Positions 1-6,683 of a stretch of 64,000 bases of DNA are shown in pieces. Under the pieces are notes generated by a model. The model saw only the letters and a program-made list of their open reading frames with translations, did no database searches and was not told the DNA's origin. A program made the translations under genes and the position numbers. This DNA comes from CAVOOW01 sp963697675 (GTDB lineage Bacteria > Actinomycetota > Actinomycetes > JACCUZ01), in NCBI GenBank assembly GCA_963697675.1, contig CAVOOW010000001.1, positions 483,519-547,518 of the forward strand, given 5' to 3'. Within the stretch, counting starts at the first letter, position 1. Each line of letters opens with the position of its first letter.

Positions 1-465
1 GAGTCGTACGGCGGCGCTCACCGCCGTCCGTGGGTCGGTGGCCGACACGACGGTGACTCTGTTGTCCTGGCGACCACTGAACAGGCCACCTGACAGACCC
101 GCCGCGAGCAGAACGCCCACGAGCGCTGCAGCCGCCGCGAGCCCCGCAACCCGCCGTCGCCGCCGCCGCGTTCGCTCCTCGCGTGCGGCGCCCACCAGAC
201 GCTGCCGCAACTCGGCGGGCCGCAGCGGCATCGACTCCGGCACCGAGGGCGGCGGCACCGGACCCGTGGGACCATGCTCGATCGGGTCGAGACGGTGCAA
301 CAGACCGGGCAGAGGCGCCAGCTCGGCCAAGATTGCGTTGCAGCGCGGGCAGCCCGAGAGGTGGTTCTCGACGGCTGGCCGCTCGGCCGGCTCGAGCGCA
401 CCGAGGACCAGGACGCCGAGTGACAGCTCCATCTCTCGGCACTCTCGCGAGGGTCGACTGATCAT
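1..465 (-). CDS. Anti-sigma factor with zinc-finger N-terminus (partial, C-terminus off window)
   Basis: Membrane anti-sigma factor that should hold the neighbouring ECF sigma factor inactive. The start ATG overlaps the sigma stop (ATGA), so the two are translationally coupled. A ZAS-type zinc motif is visible as H35-x3-C39-x2-C42, with a further Cys9. An arginine run near residue 100 precedes one membrane helix at about 106-125, and an extracytoplasmic part (about 30 residues seen) runs off the left edge. This is the layout of RslA/RskA proteins. The release signal cannot be inferred because the sensor part is missing. Family identity is firm; the RslA assignment rests on the sigma partner. 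Confidence 0.85.
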   Translation of the reverse strand, partial: MISRPSRECREMELSLGVLVLGALEPAERPAVENHLSGCPRCNAILAELAPLPGLLHRLDPIEHGPTGPVPPPSVPESMPLRPAELRQRLVGAAREERTRRRRRRVAGLAAAAALVGVLLAAGLSGGLFSGRQDNRVTVVSATDPRTAVSAAVRL

Positions 466-1013
466 GAGATCACTCCCCGCTCGACGAGTGCGCCGCGCAA
501 GGCCCGCAGCGCATAGAAGGTGCGCGACTTGACGGTGCCCGGCGGGACCCCGAGGGCGGCGGACGCGTCGGCGACGGAGCCGCCGCGATAGAACGTCTCG
601 ACGAGCACCTCCCGGTGCGCCGGGGTCAGCGACTCGAGTGCCTCCGCGATGATCCATGCCTCCAGGGCGCGGTCGATGGCGTCCTCGCCCGGCTCCGGGA
701 CGCGGTCAGCGAGCTCGATGCCCACCTCACGCGGACGGGACTGCCTCGCGCGGTAGTCGTCAAATGCCACGTTGCGGGCGACGGTCCGCAGCCAGGCGCG
801 CGGTGAACCACGGTTGGGTTGCAATGCCTCCGGATGCCGCCAGGCTCGCAGCAGCGTCTCCTGGACGACGTCCTCTGCACGCTGACGATCTCCGGAGGTG
901 AGCTGCAACGCATAGGCGAGTAATGGGCCGCCGTGCTGGTCGAAGAGCTCGCCCATGCGCTCCTCGTCGCGCCGGTCACTTGGACCGGTGCGCCCGTTTC
1001 GGAGAGCCATCAC
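462..1013 (-). CDS. ECF RNA polymerase sigma factor, SigL/SigK-like
   Basis: Sigma-70 family ECF factor of 183 aa. Region 2 lies at about residues 20-85, with the core-binding motif AEDVVQETLLRAW at 46-58. Region 4 lies at about 125-180, containing LTPAHREVL and a helix-turn-helix around SVADASAALGVPPGTVKSR. It is co-transcribed with the zinc-finger anti-sigma gene that overlaps its stop. An internal Met at residue 20 (MGELFDQHG) is an alternative start. The upstream sequence carries a SigL-type promoter, so autoregulation is likely (inference). Family known: such pairs respond to envelope or redox stress; the signal here is unknown. Confidence 0.92.
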   Translation of the reverse strand: MMALRNGRTGPSDRRDEERMGELFDQHGGPLLAYALQLTSGDRQRAEDVVQETLLRAWRHPEALQPNRGSPRAWLRTVARNVAFDDYRARQSRPREVGIELADRVPEPGEDAIDRALEAWIIAEALESLTPAHREVLVETFYRGGSVADASAALGVPPGTVKSRTFYALRALRGALVERGVIS

Positions 1014-1019
1014 CTACGA

Positions 1020-1047
1020 GGAACGTGCGCGGCGCCGAATCGGTTCA
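1020..1047 (-). promoter_or_regulatory. Candidate autoregulatory ECF promoter, TGAACC-N16-CGTTCC
   Basis: On the minus strand TGAACC (1047-1042) is followed after exactly 16 bases by CGTTCC (1025-1020), 7 bases before the sigma start codon at 1013. Mycobacterial SigL promoters are described as TGAACC-N16/17-CGT. The placement would give a leaderless or nearly leaderless message from 1013. A second TGAACC lies 14 bases further upstream in the tandem repeat. Inferred from sequence match only. Confidence 0.55.
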
Positions 1048-1150
1048 CCCGGCTCGGTTCACCCGGCTCGGTTCGGTCTACGGCTCGGTTCATACCCGGC
1101 TACGGCCGGTTCGTACGGGCGATTCATCCGGTCGGTTCGCCGGGCCGGGA
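1041..1150. repeat. Tandem degenerate repeat, 14-bp unit cggttcacccggct
   Basis: Two perfect copies of the 14-base unit (1041-1054 and 1055-1068) are followed by three or four degraded ones up to about 1150. The repeat fills the gap between the diguanylate cyclase gene and the sigma gene, and read on the minus strand it multiplies the TGAACC element used in the putative sigma promoter. Confidence 0.75.
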
Positions 1151-1160
1151 ATGCCAGGGA

Positions 1161-2117
1161 TCACGCGACGGAGAAGCGGATGGTTCCTTTGTCCTGCTGC
1201 TTGACCTCGTACATGAGCTGGTCGGCCCCGGCGACCATCGCCTCGATCGACTCTGGTGGCGACGTGAAGGTGACCGCGCCCACGCTGTAGCCGACGTCCC
1301 AACCGTGCCCGATCGCGGCCTCGACGAGGTTCCGGTGCACCCGGCCGAGTGCGACCTGTGCCTGCTCGGCGTCGGTCTCCGGGAGGAGCACCATGAACTC
1401 GTCGCCGCCGACCCGCGCCACGGTGTCCACTGCGCGCGTTGCCAACGCGAGAACGTGGCCGGTCCCCACGAGGACCGCATCGCCGGCGGCATGGCCGAGG
1501 AGGTCGTTGACCGTCTTGAACTGGTCGATGTCGATGTACGCGAGCGTGAGGGGTCGTCCCGTGCGGGCGGACCCGCGAAGTTCCGCTTCGGCGGCGTCGT
1601 AGAACGCCCGGGAGTTCTGCAGGCCGGTCAAGTGATCCCGTCGGGCCAGCTGCCGCTCGTGGAGAGCACTGCCCAGCAACGCGTCGACCAGTGCGACCAC
1701 CAGGACGATGACGATGAAGCGCATCATCACGTTCCAGAGCGGTATGCCAATCGAGGAGTACGGCGTGATTCTGGTCGCGAGGTCCGCGACGAACCAGGTT
1801 CCGGAGGCCGTCGTGGCGACGATGAGACCGAACCGGCGGCCTTTGGTAGTCGCGATGAGTGGCGGCAGGATGTAGAAGATCGACAAGGAAACGTCATGGG
1901 TCGTCCGGGAGTCCGCCAGACCAACCGCCGCAACCATGAACAGGCAGGCGAGCAGGATTGTCAGAGGCCGCACGTCGGCCAGGCGCAGCAGCCCGGCGGT
2001 TATCCGAGATGGTGCCCCCGGAGCCGTCGTGGCCGGCGGCGCGACGGACCGGCCGCCGAACACGATGGCGGCCTGCGCCGACCCGACTCGGTCATGGCGA
2101 ACCCTCGGCACGGTCAT
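1161..2117 (-). CDS. Membrane-anchored diguanylate cyclase (GGDEF)
   Basis: Makes cyclic di-GMP from two GTP. From the ATG at 2117 the protein has 318 aa: four hydrophobic segments in residues 50-150, then a GGDEF domain. The catalytic GGDEF is at about 237-241, preceded at the standard five-residue distance by the product-inhibition site RAVD (RxxD), so it should be active and feedback inhibited. The frame stays open to a GTG at 2237, but that stretch contains a 17-bp direct repeat and reads poorly as protein, so the shorter start is preferred; no good ribosome site is seen at either. It is transcribed away from the GH1 gene. Confidence 0.85.
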   Translation of the reverse strand: MTVPRVRHDRVGSAQAAIVFGGRSVAPPATTAPGAPSRITAGLLRLADVRPLTILLACLFMVAAVGLADSRTTHDVSLSIFYILPPLIATTKGRRFGLIVATTASGTWFVADLATRITPYSSIGIPLWNVMMRFIVIVLVVALVDALLGSALHERQLARRDHLTGLQNSRAFYDAAEAELRGSARTGRPLTLAYIDIDQFKTVNDLLGHAAGDAVLVGTGHVLALATRAVDTVARVGGDEFMVLLPETDAEQAQVALGRVHRNLVEAAIGHGWDVGYSVGAVTFTSPPESIEAMVAGADQLMYEVKQQDKGTIRFSVA

Positions 2118-2142
2118 GGCACAACCGTCGACGCGTTTGTGA

Positions 2143-2182
2143 CCCGGCTTGAACGAACGTGCCACCCCGGCTTGAACGAACG
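2143..2182. repeat. Direct repeat cccggcttgaacgaacg x2
   Basis: A 17-base sequence occurs perfectly at 2143-2159 and 2166-2182, 23 bases apart (about two helical turns). It lies between the divergent diguanylate cyclase and beta-glucosidase genes. Spacing and position suit a regulator binding site; no regulator is identified. Confidence 0.6.
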
Positions 2183-2275
2183 CGGGAGCATCGGCTGGAA
2201 TAGCCGTTAGGCGATGTGCGTGCGATGCCATTTTCACCCGGTATCGTGTGATTTCTGACGATGACTGGAGCTGTG

Positions 2276-3676
2276 ATGGTGACGCGGACCTTCCCGAAGG
2301 ACTTTGTGTGGGGTTCGGCGACGGCGTCCTACCAGATCGAGGGCGCCGTGCACGAGGACGGCCGGGGCCCGTCGATCTGGGACACGTACAGCCACACCCC
2401 GGGCCGGACGCTGAACGGCGACACCGGGGACGTCGCGGTGGACCACTATCACCGGTGGCAGGAGGACCTCGGCCACATCAAGGCGCTGGGCCTGGATGCC
2501 TACCGGTTCTCGATCGCCTGGCCGCGGGTGCAGCCGGGCGGGACTGGCGCGTTCAACCAGGCCGGGATCGACTTCTACTCGCGGCTGGTCGACGGGCTGC
2601 TGGAGAGCGGCATCCGGCCCGTCGCCACGCTCTATCACTGGGACCTGCCCCAGGAGCTCGAAGACGCCGGGGGCTGGCCGGTGCGCGAGACCGCGCAGCG
2701 GTTCGAGGACTACACCGCCGGGATCGTGGCGGCGCTCGGTGACCGGGTCCACACGTGGACGACTCTGAACGAACCGTGGTGTGCGGCCTATCTGGGCTAT
2801 GCCTCGGGAGTGCACGCCCCTGGGCGCACCGAGCCGGCCGGGGCCTTGGCCGCGGTGCATCACCTGAATCTCGCGCACGGCCTGGCCGGCCGCGTCGTGC
2901 GCGATCTCGCGCCAGCCGCCGAGCTGTCGGTGACGCTGAACCTCCACGTGATCAGGCCGGCCTCGGACAGCGACGCAGACCGGGATGCGGTCAGGCGGAT
3001 CGACGCGGTGGCCAACCGCGTGTTCCTCGGGCCGATGCTCGAGGGCGCCTATCCGGACGACGTTCGCGCCGATACGGCCGAGATCACGGACTGGTCGTTC
3101 GTGCTGGACGGCGACGAGAAGGCGATCGCGGTGCCGCTCGACGTGCTCGGCGTCAACTACTACTCCACCACGCTCGTCCGCGCCTGGGACGGCGTGTCGC
3201 CGCGGGCGGATGCCGATGGGCACAAGCCGTCCGAGGTCTCGGCTTGGGTCGGTTCGCCCGACGTCGAGTTCGTCCAGCAGCCAGGTCCGTACACCACCAT
3301 GGGTTGGAACATCGACCCGTCGGGCCTGAGCGAGCTGCTGCTGCGACTGCACGGCGAATACCCGAGCCAGCCGATGATGATCACCGAGAACGGCGCGGCC
3401 TTCGACGACGTCGTCGCGGCGGACGGCGCGATCCACGACGACAACCGGATCGACTACCTGCACCGGCACATCGACGCCGTCGGCGAGGCAATGGACGCCG
3501 GGGCGGATGTCCGCGGCTACTTCGTCTGGTCTCTGCTCGACAACTTCGAGTGGGGCTGGGGCTATGACCGGCGGTTCGGGATCATCCGCGTCGACTACGA
3601 CACCCTCACACGCACCTGGAAAGACAGCGCCCACTGGTACAAGAACCTCGTGGCCTCGAACGCTCTGCCTACCTGA
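2276..3676 (+). CDS. Family GH1 beta-glucosidase
   Basis: Hydrolyses beta-glucosides (cellobiose-type sugars) by a retaining mechanism in the cytoplasm; no signal peptide. The ATG at 2276 is chosen over the one at 2261 because GGAG at 2267-2270 sits five bases before it. The protein is 466 aa, normal for GH1. It has the N-terminal signature FVWGSATASYQIEG, the acid/base Glu in TLNEPW (about residue 166) and the nucleophile Glu in ITENG (about 371). No transporter or LacI regulator is adjacent, so it is a stand-alone gene here. Exact substrate is not predictable. Confidence 0.95.
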   Translation: MVTRTFPKDFVWGSATASYQIEGAVHEDGRGPSIWDTYSHTPGRTLNGDTGDVAVDHYHRWQEDLGHIKALGLDAYRFSIAWPRVQPGGTGAFNQAGIDFYSRLVDGLLESGIRPVATLYHWDLPQELEDAGGWPVRETAQRFEDYTAGIVAALGDRVHTWTTLNEPWCAAYLGYASGVHAPGRTEPAGALAAVHHLNLAHGLAGRVVRDLAPAAELSVTLNLHVIRPASDSDADRDAVRRIDAVANRVFLGPMLEGAYPDDVRADTAEITDWSFVLDGDEKAIAVPLDVLGVNYYSTTLVRAWDGVSPRADADGHKPSEVSAWVGSPDVEFVQQPGPYTTMGWNIDPSGLSELLLRLHGEYPSQPMMITENGAAFDDVVAADGAIHDDNRIDYLHRHIDAVGEAMDAGADVRGYFVWSLLDNFEWGWGYDRRFGIIRVDYDTLTRTWKDSAHWYKNLVASNALPT

Positions 3677-3996
3677 CCGACCCTTGATCGAACCGCAGGT
3701 CAGCGCCACGCCGACTTATCGGCTGCGACAAGCGACGGCTCAGCGCCGCCGGAAGAGCACCTCGCCTGCCTGCGGCATCACCAATGCCGCCGGATCGGCC
3801 ACTAAGGCAGCGAGGTCCGCGATCGCCGGTCGCGGTAGTCGAGGTTCACCGCGAGCACTACGTCCTCCCGGATCCCGGTCGCCAGGGTGACCGTCATCGC
3901 TTTCCCAGTCCTCGTCCTACGGCTCGTTTCACGACGGCTGAAGTAAGTAAGCGTTGAGCAAAACCCCCGCCCGGAAAGTGCACGAGCGAGTCCAGA
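3677..3996. other. Gap between beta-glucosidase and rnpB-derived repeat; possible broken small gene
   Basis: No intact gene. On the minus strand a reading frame starts at ATG 3897 and codes 31 residues (beginning MTVTLATGIREDVVLAVNLD) before a stop at 3802. In a neighbouring frame a protein-like stretch (ADLAALVADPAALVMPQAGE) continues to a stop at 3740. Together they would make a protein of about 50 aa broken by a frameshift. No ribosome site is clear, so this is only a suspicion. Confidence 0.3.
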
Positions 3997-4030
3997 GCAC
4001 AGGCGGCGGACGAGTCGGCCTATAAGCCGG
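3997..4030. repeat. Distal attachment-site copy (partial rnpB 3' end)
   Basis: 34 bases starting gcacaggcggcggacgagtc, identical to 6245-6278 except A for G at 4022. It corresponds to the 3' strand of helix P1 of RNase P RNA plus flanking bases; there is no other rnpB sequence here, so it is a duplicated end, not a second gene. Confidence 0.8.
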
Positions 4031-4507
4031 CTACAGATGACGGCGTTTCGCTGACCTGCGGCGATACCAAGCCAACGCAATGCGCCGCACCTACCCCCGC
4101 GACAGGTGCGGCGCATTGCATGACGGGCGCTCGCCCGGCGCACCACCTGTCACGTGACAGGGACCTTGTCACGGCAGGGGGACGGGATCTCGAATCGGCT
4201 GGACGATGCCACCGGACACGCCGACCCGCGCCGGGCGCGCGTCGTGACTCGGACGCTAGACCTGTATATAGCGGATGGGAAGGTAAAAATCGGACAGTGC
4301 CTGGTCCGTCACTCGCTGGCGTTTATTGCGGCGAAAAGGGTAGCCAGCTCGACGAGCTTCGCGTCCTCGGCGACGCTGCGACAGTCCGCGACGAAGTAGG
4401 TGCCCTTCCTGACCCGAAGCATCGGCGTCGGCGGCAGGCACGAGGACCTGCTCGACGACGATGCCGTCCGGGCCGACCATAACCACGCGCGGCGGACGTA
4501 CGGCGGG
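4031..4507. other. Element interior without intact gene; possible broken small gene on minus strand
   Basis: Besides the inverted repeat at 4077-4119, the only coding-like sequence is on the minus strand. A frame from about 4486 reads MVMVGPDGIVVEQVLVPAAD. After a one-base shift near 4420 another frame reads RKGTYFVADCRSVAEDAKLV and ends at 4309. Joined, they give a protein of about 57 aa. No family recognised and no ribosome site seen. A TATATA stretch lies at 4265-4270. Confidence 0.3.
4077..4119. terminator. 16-bp perfect inverted repeat (hairpin)
   Basis: Arms gcaatgcgccgcacct (4077-4092) and its exact complement (4104-4119) around an 11-base loop. The RNA hairpin would be very stable in either orientation. 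No T run follows, which is common for actinobacterial terminators. It lies about 50 bases inside the distal repeat and may insulate the element or be a former attachment arm. Confidence 0.5.
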
Positions 4508-4816
4508 TTAGAGGTCCGGAAGTAGCGTCAACCGAGGGACAGGGGCGAGCAGATTGTTCCGGCCAAAGTCGATCGCTACGCGGCGCTCGTGTTCAGCATG
4601 GGTTGGTTCCCATCCAGTTGCGCTGCGCTGCTCATGGTCCTGGAGTTCGACTGAGCTCACCCAGCGAATCTGCTCAAGGTCGCAGACGCGATGGTGCTCC
4701 AGCCCGCGCACCAAGTAGTACAGCGACACCTGCCATCGCCCGTGGCGCTTCCATTGGTCCTCGACGTGCGCGTCCATCCAGATCCCAGGCTGATGCTCCA
4801 CGGAAACGTACGTCAC
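4508..4816 (-). CDS. Hypothetical protein, cargo of the rnpB element
   Basis: 102 aa from a GTG at 4816 with GAGGAAGG just upstream. The composition is soluble, rich in His, Glu and Trp (for example QWKRHGRWQVSLYYLVRGLE), and the codon use is plausible for a real gene. No family is recognised. The frame is open a further 60 bases upstream but has no other start. It may be the truncated end of a larger gene. Position inside the integrated element marks it as accessory. Confidence 0.5.
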   Translation of the reverse strand: MTYVSVEHQPGIWMDAHVEDQWKRHGRWQVSLYYLVRGLEHHRVCDLEQIRWVSSVELQDHEQRSATGWEPTHAEHERRVAIDFGRNNLLAPVPRLTLLPDL

Positions 4817-5510
4817 GGAAGGGCCTTCCTCGAGCGACGTGACCGCGGCCGCTGCTGGACTCCGGATCCTCGGCTACTACCCGATGGGAACGCTGGGCAA
4901 CCCCCATGCGCTGCGATCTCCCAATCACCCGCGCCATCTTCGGAGGATGCCCCCGATCTGCTGCCTGACAGGTGGTCGAAGTGGGCGCACACTCGGGGGG
5001 ACTCGCGCTTTCATGGTCGCCCGGGTAGCGCTGCTCGGAAGACCGCGAGCCGGCCTGCGCCGCCGCCACCCCCCGCGGCGGCGCGGGTCTGCGCCCGTCA
5101 GCGCCTCGACACAGCAACGCCCCCCGGTGAGGCCGGGGGGCGCTGCTGTGTTGGGCCGCGCCTGCGGTGGGGCCGGAGACGCAAGGGAAACTTTGGCCCA
5201 AGCCTTACGCGCGGCGGACAACGCACCTATCCCCCCACCCCTCGGTCTCCTCCAAAGGGCTTGAGCGGTCCGGTATCCGCCGCGCTAGCCATCGACACTG
5301 CTCGCCCGCGGTTAGTGATCGCCATAGTCAATTCGGGCCAGCCCGTCTGCAGGCGTGGGCTCCGGTCTGGCCTTGATTGGATGAAGTTCCGGCAAAGTTG
5401 ACCGCTGTTGGGAACCTTCCCATGTCTCCATTGGCGTCACGCCAGAAGCCCGGGGTCCAAGGCGTGCGTCACGATCCGCTGGCTGCATGCAACGACAAGG
5501 AGACCCCTAC
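4817..5510. other. Non-coding stretch of the element with hairpin at 5109-5151
   Basis: Open frames are present on both strands but read as arginine/alanine/proline-rich shadow sequence; none has a ribosome site plus protein-like composition. Contains one strong hairpin (separate entry), a GC-rich dyad near 5061-5085, and a small dyad GGGAA-cc-TTCCC near 5410. Confidence 0.5.
5109..5151. terminator. Strong hairpin, 19-base arms
   Basis: acacagcaacgccccccgg (5109-5127) pairs with 5133-5151 with a single A-C mismatch and a five-base loop. This is typical of a GC-rich actinobacterial intrinsic terminator lacking a U tail. No gene end lies immediately next to it, so which transcript it stops is unclear. 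Confidence 0.5.
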
Positions 5511-5819
5511 GTGTCCCACTACTCGCACTCTGCGCACTCCCAACAAGGGCTCGTACCGTCGGTGCCCGTCCAACAGCTGGTGCAGTTCGCCATTCTCCTG
5601 CAGCTCGCCAAGCACTGCGCCCCAACCTTGCCAACGACGTCCGCGCTCTGCCCGGGCACCGACCGACGAGACCTCGAAACAGCCCTTGGACATCTCCTGG
5701 ACGCACGATCCATCGAAGGCCCCACCTGGCGCCTCACCTCACTCGTCGCTCTAGCCGAGGCCGGCCAATTCACGCTGACCGCACTGGGGCAGCAACGCCT
5801 CGACGAAGACGACGTGTAA
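5511..5819 (+). CDS. Small winged-helix-like protein (paralogue of the 39864 gene)
   Basis: 102 aa from GTG 5511; AAGGAG at 5497-5502 with eight-base spacing decides the start. The core from about residue 20 aligns with the 87-aa protein at 39864-40127: shared features are QQ-x-VQ-x-A, CPG-x3-RDL-x2-AL-x2-LL and a C-terminal G-x2-RL. The predicted fold is helix-helix-helix-strand, like small MarR/PadR-type winged-helix domains, but no family is recognised. It has an extra N-terminal Ser/His-rich segment. It is the best-preserved gene of the element and may be its regulator (inference). Confidence 0.6.
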   Translation: MSHYSHSAHSQQGLVPSVPVQQLVQFAILLQLAKHCAPTLPTTSALCPGTDRRDLETALGHLLDARSIEGPTWRLTSLVALAEAGQFTLTALGQQRLDEDDV

Positions 5820-5880
5820 AGCAAACAGCTCGAGCTTCGGCCAGGGAAGGGCGTTGTTGCTGTCCGCTACCGTCCCGCCT

Positions 5881-6273
5881 GTGCCTTCATGGTGGAGCGA
5901 AATCGATTGGGGCGACGCGCCGACGTGGGTCGGCGTGACCGCGGCGGTTGTCGCTGGCCTTTTCGCGTTCGGCGCATACAAGGTCGAACGGGACCGAGAA
6001 GCGCGAGTCCAGTCCGATCGTCGCGCCGACCAGGCGAGCGCGCTCATCCGCTCCGGCCTGCACCCGAAGGAGATCCAGGTCCGACTCGGGCACACGACGA
6101 TCTCCGAGACGATGGAAACGTGTGGGCACCTGTTCCCGGACTCCGAGGAGTCGGGCCGTGGGGCGCTCGATGGCTTGCTCCGCGGGGCTGGCGTGCCCCA
6201 GGCGTGCCCGACGAGGCAACGTCGTGACGTTTCTGCAGGTCTCGGCACAGGCGGCGGACGAGTCGGCCTGTAA
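5881..6273 (+). pseudogene. Chimeric ORF: membrane-protein N-terminus fused to tyrosine recombinase C-terminus
   Basis: Residues 1 to about 50 (GTG start 5881, VPSWWSEIDWGD, one membrane helix, then a charged ERDREARVQSDRRADQA stretch) resemble small actinobacterial membrane proteins. From about residue 52 the sequence switches to the end of a phage-type integrase: SALIRSGLHPKEIQVRLGHT, then ETMETCGHLFPDSEESGRGA. The LGH box is kept, but the active-site tyrosine expected in ETY-x-HLFPD is a cysteine, and everything N-terminal, including the first Arg box, is gone. The frame ends inside the rnpB-derived repeat. A deletion join between two element genes is the simplest origin. Confidence 0.8.
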
Positions 6274-6278
6274 GCCGG
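6245..6278. repeat. Proximal attachment-site copy within rnpB
   Basis: The native 3' end of rnpB, repeated at 3997-4030 in the same orientation. It contains the 3' strand of P1 (6253-6268), so insertion here leaves rnpB complete. Confidence 0.8.
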
Positions 6279-6648
6279 GTTCTGTCAGTCGGCGCACGAC
6301 CGAAGTCGTACACCGACCGGGCGACCATCCATCTCGGGTTGCCGTTGCCGACAACCTCTTGCGGCCTACCCGGGAGCTCGGGCGAGCAGCCCTCGTACGC
6401 TCCCTGTCTGACCTTGCTCCGGGTGGGGTTTACCAAGCCGCCCAGGTCACCCTGGGCGCTGGTGGTCTCTTACACCACCGTTTCACCCTTGCCGCCGGTT
6501 GCCCGGTGGCGGTCTCTTCTCTGTGGCACTTTCCCGCGGGTCACCCCGGGTGGGCGTTGCCCACCACCCTGCTCTGTGGAGCCCGGACTTTCCTCGGCGA
6601 GCGACCCAAGGGTCCCTCGACGCGGCCGCCCGGCCGGCTCGTCCGCCG
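6252..6648 (-). ncRNA. rnpB: RNase P RNA, bacterial type A
   Basis: Catalytic RNA that trims the 5' ends of pre-tRNAs. Recognised on the minus strand from the universal blocks GAGGAAAGTCCGGGCTCC, GGGAAAGTGCCACAGA, GGGTGAAACGGTGG, AGATGGATGGTCGCC and GACAGAACCCGGCTTACAGG. The ends pair as helix P1: 6632-6647 with 6253-6268, one mismatch. Length is about 395 nt, normal for Actinobacteria. Its promoter lies in the 3' end of the RNB gene. The 3' end is used as an integration site. Confidence 0.97.
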
Positions 6649-6655
6649 TGTCCTC

Positions 6656-6683
6656 AGGGTAGCGGTCCTCAGGCGAGCGTGAA
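6656..6683 (-). promoter_or_regulatory. rnpB promoter (TTCACG-N16-TACCCT)
   Basis: On the minus strand a -35 like TTCACG (6683-6678) and a -10 TACCCT (6661-6656) are 16 bases apart and end 8 bases before the expected 5' end of RNase P RNA at 6648. It overlaps the last codons of the RNB ribonuclease gene. Confidence 0.6.

Larger units (their letters stand above)
3997..6278. mobile_element. Remnant integrative element inserted at the rnpB 3' end
   Basis: A 2.3-kb interval bounded by two direct copies of the last part of the RNase P RNA gene (3997-4030 and 6245-6278; 33 of 34 bases identical). The right copy belongs to the complete rnpB gene. Immediately inside it is the C-terminal piece of a tyrosine recombinase, whose reading frame ends within the repeat, as in many int-attP arrangements. 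Inside are a hypothetical gene (4508-4816), a small winged-helix-like gene (5511-5819), long inverted repeats, and little else. The integrase is truncated and mutated, so the element cannot move by itself. Inference from repeats plus integrase position. Confidence 0.7.

Noticed and set aside
933..2210. Long plus-strand open frame of 425 codons
   Set aside because: Antisense shadow of the diguanylate cyclase gene; Arg/His/Asp-rich composition without domains, while the other strand has a full GGDEF domain.
2234..3709. Minus-strand open frame of 491 codons opposite the GH1 gene
   Set aside because: High GC third positions keep the antisense frame open; its translation has no recognisable domain.
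4674..5264. Overlapping open frames of 140-240 codons inside the rnpB element
   Set aside because: All read as Arg/Ala/Pro-rich sequence through a strong hairpin, without ribosome sites or domains.
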